A stretch of 47,786 bases of DNA, taken from NCBI GenBank assembly GCA_032718475.1, contig JAUCBJ010002009.1, positions 1-47,786 on the forward strand. The letters are read 5' to 3'. The translations under genes and the position numbers were made by a program. Under the pieces are notes generated by a model. It did no database searches, was not told the origin of the DNA, and was given only the letters and a program-made list of their open reading frames with translations. Of the stretch, positions 15,501 through 20,869 are shown one piece after another; within the stretch, counting starts at the first letter, position 1, and each line of letters opens with the position of its first letter. This DNA is from Nemertoderma westbladi. Lineage: Eukaryota > Xenacoelomorpha > Nemertodermatida > Nemertodermatidae.

Positions 15501-18500
15501 AATTTGCTTAGCAAAAATTCTGTTGTTTTTAGAGCTGTGAATCTACTATCCACTGTTGGTTGTTCTTTACTAATTTCATTAAAAACCTCCATTATTTGCA
15601 TAAACTGATCAATATGCTTCTCTTCACCAGTTATCATCTCAACGTGTGGCTCTACCCTCAATAAAAATTTATCAAGATCTTTGAGAACCAAGTTTACTTG
15701 ATTAATCAAATACTGTGAAAACACCCAGATATATTGCAAGGCATGTGCTGCAATACTTTGTTTTACAGGGTGCAAGTTAACCCTTATCCAACCTTTATCA
15801 CTGTGGTCTGGAAATGAACACACATCCTGCTTAGCTTTGTAATAAATCTCTAACTCATGTTCAAAGTTTGACAGTGGAGGCATATCACTGTTCAGGCGAT
15901 CTGTGTACAAATTGCCAGTTGTTGTGAGTAATGCATGACGTTTCCATGTAACTGTAGATCTTTGAGAGGTATCAGATGTGGATGTTCTATCACTTCTTTC
16001 ACTTTTAATATTAATTTCATCGAGAGATTTATTTTCCCCAGGTACTTTCAGTTTATAATTGCTTTTTCCAATAAATTGATTTCTTGTCTGGTTGGTGTTA
16101 CATTTTCCGGAAAGAAATTCTTGGAAGACAGCGAATGCATCTTGCTCCCACAAAAATGAAAATTTGTTGTACTGGTCTAATAATACAGTGCATTCCAAAC
16201 AATTTTGGGCAACAATTTCCAATATTTTTTCTCTGAGAGTTATTATCTCCTCATCCGAAGAAATGTAATATGAATAACCATTGGGATCACCACTCAGCAT
16301 ATCAACAAGCACCCCTCTATTAATATACCTTGAAATCCATTCTGAAATGTATTCATCAATGCTCTTCCTGTTCGATATTATTTCCAATGCCGGATTAAAC
16401 TCTAATTTGGACCCATTAAAAAACAAATGGATTTGAAGAACTGGTGTATAAGTCCCTTCGGTCATATTACATTTTACCATTTCATTAAGCATTGACTTTA
16501 TGCTCACCACAGTACATTGTTTTAAACCACCTAGTACCAAGTTATCTATATGCTCTACATACTCCTGCCAAGCAGGGGATGCCCTCGACATTTCACATGC
16601 TTGAAATGACGATTCCAGCACAACATTTATTTTCTTACCAGATGGTCTTATATAACCTTCATGGTTGCGAAATATTGTCTCCTGAGCCAAAGCTAATTGG
16701 TCGATTTCCCAGCAAGGGTCATCTTTCTCACGCCCCTGGAATGCATCAAGTTCTCCCTTAGACCAACTCATTGCTATCTCGATTATTTCGTTACAGTTGG
16801 TTTGAATAATATCTAATGCTTGGTAAAGGTCATGGAGGACGAGAGTCGAGGCTACTTCTATGTAATCAGTGGCATCAATGGATCTCCATGTGAATCGACT
16901 TAATCCTTCTTGAATGACTGAGTCTACCCGAAGCAGTCTGCGCTCAAATAAAGGTCTATCATAGTCATTAATTGCTAATAGCACTGTGTTGTATTTATTG
17001 ACGATGCCCTGCAGTCGTCCATTCATACTGGACATTGTCTGGTAATCAGTAGTTCGCAGTAACTCTTTGGCAGCATCTGGAATGCGGACAGAATGTGGAG
17101 GGCGGCTCAAGTAGTGGATCTCCCGGAGGACTGTCAATAGATTGCGATCTAAATTAACCCTCAAAGTGGAGGGTCGCACATCAATCTCATCGTTGTAATC
17201 CGGACTTGTTAATAATGTTTCCTTTAGTCTGTCCCTTAGTTCGGAGTCGATGGAACTTCGCCATTCCTTAAGAGTCTCATCTTCATAAATTTGAAATTCG
17301 TGCATCAGATCATTGTAGGACTGTCTTATATGAAACCCAATATCTGACTCCAGTCTATGAACACATACTCCTTTTAGTTTGTCCATAACAAAAGTTATTC
17401 TCTGCTTTAGTGCATAGATCCATTTCATACGGCAAACTATCAAAGGCATATTTTTCAATTTTGGAGGCTTTCTTAGCACCTGCTCAAACATTGATCTGAC
17501 TTGCAGTAATTCTTCACTGTAGGCTTCTAGAAGTTTTTCATCAATGTCTGATAGGCTTTGCTGGACAACTTCTCGACCTGTGATACCCTGAAACACCTCC
17601 AAAATTCGCAACTGGCTTGCCATATTAGAACACTGCATAAAACTTTGTCTTAATATATCTGACAATCGGTGCTCCAAAGTTTTCATAACAGTTCTAAACT
17701 CAAAGAAGGCCTTTTCAAATTCCCTCCCATCGGCTTTTAGATTGAATGGCTCTAGAGTTTCTTGTTGTAAATGAACAACGGCTCCTTGAAAAGAGTGATT
17801 AACCTCTCTAACCAGGGCATCTAATGCAGGAGATCCAGCACCTCCAACCTCCGCTGTAGATCTCAGCATCCCAAATTGAAGGAGTGTCTGCGACACTTCA
17901 GATAGGTCGTTACACCTTTCCATGAATCTATTCAACTCTAAGAAACAATGTGAATTACGATTAGGCCAGGAAGATGGGCTCCACAACTTCCTACCTGTCA
18001 ATGGGTATCGCTCCAGGCTGGGTCTCCTTCGATCCAGTCGGTACAGTTTGGTTCGGTACAACTTGGTGGGATAACTCTCCGGTTCATCGTTAGATTGAGC
18101 TGCCAGCTCCACACGATTCAATTCATCCGCTCGTTCCTTCCAGTCTAAGTAGTTACCACGAAAACTGCCACAGATATTCAAGGCTTGGCGGATTTTTTCG
18201 TAGGAGGAATCGATATCGGCGAATAGGTCATCTGGGAGAAAGGTTTTTGCCCGGACTATCACCTCATTGGAAATCAGATTGAGTAGAAAGTTAAAGTTTT
18301 GCTTCTCATGGTAGTAACCGCTGTGCGACCAAATGAGAAATAAGGTGTGGATTAGCGGTGGCAACATAGATATTGTACCTCGAACGCTGAGTGCTACAGT
18401 TAACTCGTCCAGCCAAGGCTCTAATGTTGCTAAAAATCGAATATTTTCGTGAGTCTCGTCTAAAGCTTTATCAATATCTCTACGCGTTTTGATCAATGAC

Positions 18501-18997
18501 TGAGCGTATGTACTATCAGCGTCTCTGAGTATACCTACAATAGTTTGTGCCATATCAGTGTCTAATTGCTCGTTGATAGAGTTCAATGTTCGTTCTCGAT
18601 TCAACCAAGTGGCGAACTCGTCAGAAGGAACTGGATTGCTATTAGCGGAATCACGAATAACTTCCTGTGAGTGGTTGTAATGGATAAGCCCTTTCATTTG
18701 CTTCATCCAGGATATAATAGTCGATTCTAGAACGTGCATCAGACTGTCTGTTCTTGTGGGATCGCCTCGCAATTGGTTAAGCAACTCTTCGGTAGGGAAG
18801 GGTAGTATGATTTGACCTTCTACTTGGCCCTGAGCAATCTCTAGAGTCGCGTTCATACTTGTTAACACTTCGGTCACCTTATCTGTCTGGTTGATTCCTG
18901 TAGGGTCTGAACTCATGCAGAGAAGTGGCATGTAGACTTCAGTGTTGAGTTTAATGAGCTGTGACACTGCACTCTCTCCACACTCCATGTGGCTGAC
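3578..18997 (-). CDS. Dynein heavy chain, giant coding exon 2 (15,420 bp, no introns)
   Basis: The exon opens after a tail-like TTGCTATTTTTAG acceptor (AG at 18999-18998) and encodes 5,139 residues to the stop at 3578. The Met at 18988 is internal, not a start: three codons (VSH) precede it in the exon. Conserved dynein landmarks run through the whole length, including the linker, AAA2-AAA6 signatures, the stalk (QALANIEKTMQETDK..., then DFVPDIVKSKCDNESAGFLC) and the AAA6-proximal LSEFHQLLILRMLRADR, so this is one continuous gene body and not a chance ORF. Low-complexity inserts sit at about 14510-14640 (Ser/Arg-rich, linker), 13250-13500 (acidic, before AAA1) and 7640-7830 (Asn/Asp/Glu-rich, AAA5 region). 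After the family's normal C-terminal end (near 3960) comes a charged tail of ~125 residues. Confidence 0.93.
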   Translation of the reverse strand, partial: VSHMECGESAVSQLIKLNTEVYMPLLCMSSDPTGINQTDKVTEVLTSMNATLEIAQGQVEGQIILPFPTEELLNQLRGDPTRTDSLMHVLESTIISWMKQMKGLIHYNHSQEVIRDSANSNPVPSDEFATWLNRERTLNSINEQLDTDMAQTIVGILRDADSTYAQSLIKTRRDIDKALDETHENIRFLATLEPWLDELTVALSVRGTISMLPPLIHTLFLIWSHSGYYHEKQNFNFLLNLISNEVIVRAKTFLPDDLFADIDSSYEKIRQALNICGSFRGNYLDWKERADELNRVELAAQSNDEPESYPTKLYRTKLYRLDRRRPSLERYPLTGRKLWSPSSWPNRNSHCFLELNRFMERCNDLSEVSQTLLQFGMLRSTAEVGGAGSPALDALVREVNHSFQGAVVHLQQETLEPFNLKADGREFEKAFFEFRTVMKTLEHRLSDILRQSFMQCSNMASQLRILEVFQGITGREVVQQSLSDIDEKLLEAYSEELLQVRSMFEQVLRKPPKLKNMPLIVCRMKWIYALKQRITFVMDKLKGVCVHRLESDIGFHIRQSYNDLMHEFQIYEDETLKEWRSSIDSELRDRLKETLLTSPDYNDEIDVRPSTLRVNLDRNLLTVLREIHYLSRPPHSVRIPDAAKELLRTTDYQTMSSMNGRLQGIVNKYNTVLLAINDYDRPLFERRLLRVDSVIQEGLSRFTWRSIDATDYIEVASTLVLHDLYQALDIIQTNCNEIIEIAMSWSKGELDAFQGREKDDPCWEIDQLALAQETIFRNHEGYIRPSGKKINVVLESSFQACEMSRASPAWQEYVEHIDNLVLGGLKQCTVVSIKSMLNEMVKCNMTEGTYTPVLQIHLFFNGSKLEFNPALEIISNRKSIDEYISEWISRYINRGVLVDMLSGDPNGYSYYISSDEEIITLREKILEIVAQNCLECTVLLDQYNKFSFLWEQDAFAVFQEFLSGKCNTNQTRNQFIGKSNYKLKVPGENKSLDEINIKSERSDRTSTSDTSQRSTVTWKRHALLTTTGNLYTDRLNSDMPPLSNFEHELEIYYKAKQDVCSFPDHSDKGWIRVNLHPVKQSIAAHALQYIWVFSQYLINQVNLVLKDLDKFLLRVEPHVEMITGEEKHIDQFMQIMEVFNEISKEQPTVDSRFTALKTTEFLLSKFSVSLPKIILDQYKTMPGRWASLKTRVSLAKQRLAPSIQEQSELITNYLAVFGQEIDHLQFEITSSNVYAKENDAQYIMGPIMVFFNKLELLENKAMNLVELQDLLQMGVIDFDMLPKCRTELEMLQEIWKIAGEIKELIDHGKSQLWHGMDSKQIASECDRMKTRLIGMSDLTYKWDVHIGLLHDLSHVNAFLPLVNDLGNPAMRSRHWKQLFRAVGGKITIDTQKLKSMSFGELMDMDILAHEDGVHQIVERAIQDLYIENILSNYEEVWLSKVFSLKPYSYNMSQVDGEQAPALSRISSASRMSTTTSLSRRRASVISLPTSMLNQAQDLTLIHLLENPLSILEDIDNHQIMLSSLQNESKASSFLDEIAKWQKKLRLIEQVLRLWESVQNMWCLMERIFSDNDNMDANLNAEHQLFSRINRDFRIIMKSTEKNPNVLSCCSRKAMPEVFEKMITNLDYCRRGLIKSLNNQCMTFPRLYFLAKEDILQLVCNSHYPEEINKLIYKVFPNVCHLEIDIDEEATRISGVFSDSSELLSLSQPVFCEKRIEKWMLELDATIKDTLQSEFAEASKVMENINWDYQQNLMYPKSDNNLTSAFPQLIHTPNLLSFSTEITCLQVRIHLSNLLAEALSTQSMSSFKAKLNDIISTISNTIFKMRCEIRELETSIIQQNTPKSEERHTEIHESEPIATPAQHDAPKLYVEGKSDFEDEQPPQESLRKRGSTMLIESPLDLFKDENIDGEDDSIGDKDNNRACFVNKSQLEKMTSVFIIFYQFWELMQKTWNKENAKNHDQFELQAAIQYSLTDEGEVVVSLLENHLEYSWEYQGNSCKHLVTTSLGNRALLSGLLSINSNLGSICIGPDGSGRRETVIMLSSMLGQLLFHYDGSHSMDLQLITDIVQGLGYTGAWVLINNITNLSHQTQSVCTELFNLLLEAKRSGRESFYVHGLQIPLDKRAAIHCTINSHINISEHDPDCSIVVPSSSTRIPSNLLTIFRQITIPSLDSCVVLETLLVKEGFFHAQTISRKLKIMKETCEQIFGTIQAIPNKAYVGIEVTATGWTLPTFIQVGKEAGRQLSILLSLEHMKMEDYMSKVPEDLIHIESQATVKALKVIFIGGLSGSEVSLFLTLLSDTFTGVDTEMVSPPRLTPIAECRSLSPEGTTSSSPAMQNSSDVISGTIEECGLIAGINFKTKLESVISFMNLHKVCIITGHPSTGKSTLIKCYKHYLNRVGTQVTHDRIFPQALDSYMFLGYRHYKTLVWRDGIFTNALKNNITHNNSQSIAMFTIDGSIDPRQMETFGSILHHNNSVVLGNNENVKINENVEIIWEIENLSQMTPSILCHLPVICMTKIDVNWELLFKKWIKEFSHPQSNLIQIYADIYLQSVFDYLHNNMKNALTGATDLLSPAMSQIIPVTDENIISTLTSLLAGMLKGKHDLADEEFERYFNIACIWAFGGNLKPQFRYQFSQYWRQEWGRYCRFPEDGSVWDYFVDSETYDWVRWEDITPMYTAESHSKIPINAFVHTAHSYQISCIMELLAEARKPVMLIGDWGCGKTQIVMEKLRHVWNSKVSEFTSTVHNCNKFTDSEQLWKQMDKNLEWKHGPVYVPQNNKKLIIFLDDLNLSKVDHIMNNQNVCEFVRQHIDAGGFHDPVSMNWHKVEKCNYIVTINPKAMSGTSWSSSINPRLANHFTILAVPDPDIQDMHGIFSTLLLTHFIGHDKKTKGRRVSRVVQTMVPGTSPGLEMQSLINTTMLITIEILQKLQKMFLLTPERCHYIFTMRDLMTISRNLCLSLTQSCSKNDFMMLWRHECFWVLGRRLASYIDHDRFEKTFITACRKQFESDELLHIVEDEMKPVYCSMRHEDSGLVVAGDPSMKNPTDYYSPYFETDSLRDIVLESCEEYMRDKPPIRLSPYRSTMEELFRIARILHSPPSTGHAVLIGNGSPGQVVNEVFIAAHLTGATVFRVTPSPATSSVDYTINQFKEELLDGFIRAGVGGEKLVFLLGNEELLSDDCLTLLSELLVSGSVESLFSDEDKTSVINSIRSEVVNAGLKFSRDVAWDFFLTNVINKFRLILTFEMADETFQARFREFPALMRHLNIIMFPHWRHSELVQNANIYLNDENLSHMLASMHLAIRQQDGQEKSSGEYRNLTNTTFEKFVECFLHFVQERFTTINAEHDNTSQALANIEKTMQETDKLEKKLKHECSVLEEKHKATDALLSQIGQDNAIAEKQLEAVNNQIHKTSHLKKMLPEYEMALQRATYQANKLNNETKQVVRSLNTNLLAEIKSLQKPDPLVAEVMAGIIMIVKSPSADTTWAKGAKRQMANLDHFKEELMHFDQVEIENSTISLIESNYTKKPDFVPDIVKSKCDNESAGFLCQWLINVVKYHKLQVQKIKPLITKVEVTTNYIKLSVQRQIGLDARRVTLDARLNDLAGGYEEATVDRAKQKRQTEELQKNLDAAREFSNLLHSQHDLCAQVYESLQEREQAIPGGIAIASAFAIYLGPYDSAFRCLMLTIHWPHCLQERGIPLVIDHIDPMKGRIVDWSIPFLKKWSRDNAKLDKDQDYVSNDGDNENQKERNLNENDGGQSQKHSPKRDENRTDLEEDNESQNQELQRPDISKELSYVYSNGYRAYIRSLVKLIAGEELVDMWVVKGYDTFQIENRTIMETMQFKGLLLVDPNNEGNLENSNVIKVNMQARRDPVIIANIEQGIRMKKMLYLHDSDEKVDSVVYPIVYNCFNRSFDDLNNHDDSSSLQDDMQMIEFGNRRLYCTNEFALTLHTQDCRARFQPFIASALTIINHTLTPDNIKEKVLKIAMMRIHSELYYEIKKVQLGIFYHKKVLQRIDMKIMEQMGQLSSNKICQETGNVAEVFSHMEIISRRLEELEVTQSRLNEMISEFLPIARRASCLYSVLQSLEVLNPHYIFNFNLLIIILYKSIGEAHNDDLDPASNDAVNEFCKQLNNEEGIDYMSYLPEPSTDFNFIGVAAENIEDIVNKFTENFLHHIKQCILDEHRLLLVTLLSVALLKDDVATDEELALLMQGNPGLENINLNLSDFDCDLNPPAFLPAHKFDDILALSILPGPLDSLCVQIASNSEKWEKWYTSRAPEKEPIPWISKSSGQPELSEFHQLLILRMLRADRLPVSLSKYSTKHLARNIDLNLKPHWSDLELLMNIGCPGMFLLVPSHSGDSVKSLISSLISSENASSMLQSLADANSICHVTLNLSEKKLTDVKSTLHGCIKTGGWVILNNIHHFDQNSYDPLGRLISSIQCDTDNNNGASKLTIWLVGGNCPNMPKVLKQVLQPVSWDIIPSMDENVSEMHPQMRRFTDGTLVYAVKDSIISTLRLIPKDILTSAEIFNNMQRSAFFACVILHGYLVARQCFPGPGMTQWYTLNQTQLVDAFEFLRNQNEITCKTLTVYATEYIYSNVVTNISDKDALQVTADKIFRTYLSGTTDKTSVPLPPIDVQPTFWAVWLSEKFSQQRSSSVLLGLHPNIDKRSNEANSIEFMVGLDNLFDWLRNGPEIISDKGQQVNVSRVRLSIEICLERLPPLLKVGEPSGFDARQFTFPYHPPSRMSSSTGSHQVETPEILSFVILQECQWFNMQICHIRECVHQLHHYLLAGVGTIPVSLIDIANTLAQDLVPTAWTHPTQTPCTHVLISFLEQLESRYRQLYHWVKQGVVPRITDTHHETKRCRIKKVWLGGLVNPKGFLMALKHEKSIELGCLQDELEFACEVSTSMTDDNCEITETSGIYLANIYLIGAAWNIPNECMIPATKLQNLFRLPSIFIRPVSSQIRKTPRGDANQFICHVYTNSTRQHWVVDLTVNISGISGDELIRAGVAMILDAGTPDGTPRRVKFKPKRMATFLDSTTGDTETLHSANGQALARPPARGVPRSVQILDDDKRLEERPTSALRHRKPSEEDIKEIEEHEYQQDNTKQVEVKENENAVPSNKEVHREESSVPQVTLPVSDEDK

Positions 18998-19709
18998 CTA
19001 AAAATAGCAATAGATAAAAATATCTTGTTTCCATATTTTAATCCCAATAGTTTATCCTCAAAATTTCAATTCAAGTTTTTTTAATCTCACTTCTCAGTGG
19101 TGAATTAGCACACGTTAATTCGTAATGTTTACATCATAAAAAACCTAATTTTGTTGCATATAAAATAATTTTCTAATTTAATTTTTATTTAAATTAAATT
19201 TCATTAACTACATTTTTCTCTTTGGTTCATTATCACACTTTCTTTGCAATCTTAAAATATCAAACACACTCTCATCTTTAACTAACTAACATTGCTTCCA
19301 GTTCTCAAGTAAAAATCATTGATTCCATCCATATCTTCATTCCGTACTGCAGTACTACCGGTACTAACAACATACTTATTCTTTATTAACTAACTTTTTT
19401 CCCAATATTTTTGCGGGTTAGTTTCAGCATGGGTTCTGTTTTAGTAAAGAATACATTCTTCACGGTGATCCCTTGAGGCGGGTTGATACTGGCAATGAGT
19501 TGACCTGACTCCACAATGGCTACAAAGAGACAGTCTACGTTGGGATTGTCACAGAATTCTAGAATATATTCCCGAGTCTGGGGATCCGAGAACAACGATT
19601 TTAATTCGTCATTCCGCGGCCGCAACGAGGTTTGAACTCGCGCTTCCAGCCACCGAAGTCGCTCGTCTAACTCCATCCCGCCTTGCGATTGGGACTCCCT
19701 AACTAACAT
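3578..19709 (-). CDS. Divergent axonemal-type dynein heavy chain with degenerate AAA1 (whole gene, 2 coding exons, about 5,244 aa)
   Basis: Spliced CDS = 19709-19395 joined to 18997-3578; the intron is GTTAGT...TAG, phase 0. Dynein heavy chains are ATP-driven microtubule motors built from a tail, a linker, a six-AAA ring and a stalk. Order seen here (full-protein numbering): tail 1 to ~1300; linker with NPAMRSRHW (~1472) and FPRLYFLA (~1748); AAA1 Walker A position reads GPDGSGRRET (~2132) with LINNITNL at the Walker B position; AAA2 GHPSTGKST (~2482); AAA3 GDWGCGKT (~2819) with IIFLDDLN; AAA4 GNGSPGQ (~3210); stalk and microtubule-binding domain ~3440-3740; AAA5/AAA6 and C-terminal domain. 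AAA1 lacks the Walker A Lys and Walker B Asp/Glu, so primary ATP hydrolysis is probably lost, while AAA3 looks intact. The protein is longer than usual family members (about 4,000-4,700 aa) because of acidic or serine-rich inserts and a ~125-aa C-terminal extension. The N-terminus is axonemal-like. A DNHD1-like identity is possible but unverified, so no symbol is given. Confidence 0.93.
18998..19394 (-). other. Intron of the dynein heavy chain gene (397 bp)
   Basis: AT-rich intron between the two coding exons, with GTTAGT donor and TAG acceptor, phase 0. The sequence between them has stops in all frames on the minus strand and no feature of its own. Confidence 0.8.
19395..19709 (-). CDS. Dynein heavy chain, coding exon 1 (105 codons)
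   Basis: The ATG at 19709-19707 is preceded by an in-frame TAA at 19733-19731, so the start lies in this exon; a second in-frame Met follows 11 codons later (MELDERLRWLE). The segment ELDERLRWLEARVQTSLRP and the following ~80 residues resemble the extreme N-terminus of axonemal dynein heavy chains. The frame would stop at 19386, just past a GTTAGT donor. Splicing from 19395 (AAA|GTTAGT) to the TAG|GTC acceptor at 18997 keeps phase 0 and gives a seamless ...IGKK-VSHMECG... junction. The donor lacks the usual A at +3, but the fit of frame and family supports it. Confidence 0.85.
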
Positions 19710-20636
19710 TCTGTTCGTCGAGTTGAATAATTAATCTCGAAAAATATATTGAACAAGTAAGTTTTTCAAAATGAACGTTATATGCGATTCCATTATTTAT
19801 AATATGTAAATATTAGATTTTACGCTAGAATATAATAAAAATATATAATATTTATAAGCTGCTTAAATTTAACTTAGTTATTATATATTTAAAATCGTCT
19901 ATTTATTTTCTACAACTGTACTTAATTAATAATGTATTACCTACGCATCGTATTATTATTAATTATACATAATGTATGCGATATGGGTTACGGTAATATT
20001 TATACAAATGTTTATTTAATATTTTTTTCAACTATATAAGAAATTGATACATCAGCGGTACAACACGGCTCGGCGAATACGTATAATTATGTAATAAAAT
20101 TATTATTATTAACTTCTAAGATAATTACAAGATAATTATCCTAACATCAATAATAATTATCCTAATTATACTAAGATAATTATATTTTGCTATGAATAAT
20201 AATAATTTTATGACTTAAAGTTGCCTTTATTACATAATTATACGTCTGGCCGTATCACATGGAAATAAATGAGCTTTATTTCACATGTAAATTACTTTTT
20301 TACTAATATATCTTTCTCACATTGTTAAGAAGCAGCTTTACAATAATTAAGTTAATATTAAATGTAAATTCCGCAAAACCTTCAACTTTTCAGATCTATA
20401 AAGCGTCGGAAACGACATCTTGTCGATAATTTCAGTTAACCGAAAATCCCACCAACTGTAAAACGCAAGAAACTTAGACAAAAGATATGAATTGCAATCA
20501 ATTAAATACTAAACGTGATTCTTTAAGACACATTTATTTAATCGATGGTTAATCAACTTTCATTACTTTATTTATCTTTATTATTTGAGGAAATATAATT
20601 TAAAATTTTGAGAGAATTATCATAAAATAATTTTTT
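19710..20636 (-). other. 5' flank / possible 5' UTR of the dynein gene; very AT-rich, no gene
   Basis: About 0.9 kb, strongly AT-rich, with many TAATTATTA-type stretches and no coding potential. It lies between the dynein start codon and the promoter-like block at 20.64-20.77 kb, so it may be 5' UTR or a 5' UTR intron. No TATA box can be chosen with confidence because TATA-like words are everywhere. Confidence 0.4.
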
Positions 20637-20639
20637 TTA

Positions 20640-20775
20640 TCGATAGTACCGGTATGTATCGGACACAAATTGTATTCCCAATGCTAAATAATGTTTAGAT
20701 TGTCGTAACCAAGCAACCATATTAGGTTGCCTGGTATTATATGCTGCCAATAACGATCGACCAATGGGCGCCAAG
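20640..20775 (-). promoter_or_regulatory. Promoter-like block with an RFX X-box and CCAAT box, candidate dynein promoter
   Basis: The sequence GTAACC-A-AGCAAC at 20705-20717 fits the full RFX X-box consensus (GTNRCC, 0-3 bases, RGYAAC) with no mismatch. RFX factors activate ciliary genes in animals. About 60 bases away are a CCAAT (in gaccaatggg, near 20760) and a CAAGATGG word resembling a YY1 site. GC content is higher than in the flanks. The block is ~1.0 kb upstream of the dynein start codon, the nearest gene start on either strand. Directionality cannot be read from an X-box, and a chance hit is possible. Confidence 0.5.
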
Positions 20776-20869
20776 ATGGTACACCAGCGAGGTTTTTCGA
20801 TCCGACACACAATTTGTTTGGCCAAAGAATATTGGGAAAGAATATTATAATTAGGAACCGAGAGGTTCA

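Noticed and set aside
18986-18988. ATG at 18988 as the start of the dynein protein
   Set aside because: A TAG|GTC acceptor lies nine bases upstream in frame, and exon 1 (19709-19395) supplies an axonemal dynein N-terminus that splices in phase.
3578-18997. Dynein heavy chain as a processed pseudogene
   Set aside because: The frame is open for more than 5,100 codons, a 5' intron is retained, and structural domains remain. Motif loss is confined to nucleotide-binding residues, which points to functional change rather than decay.
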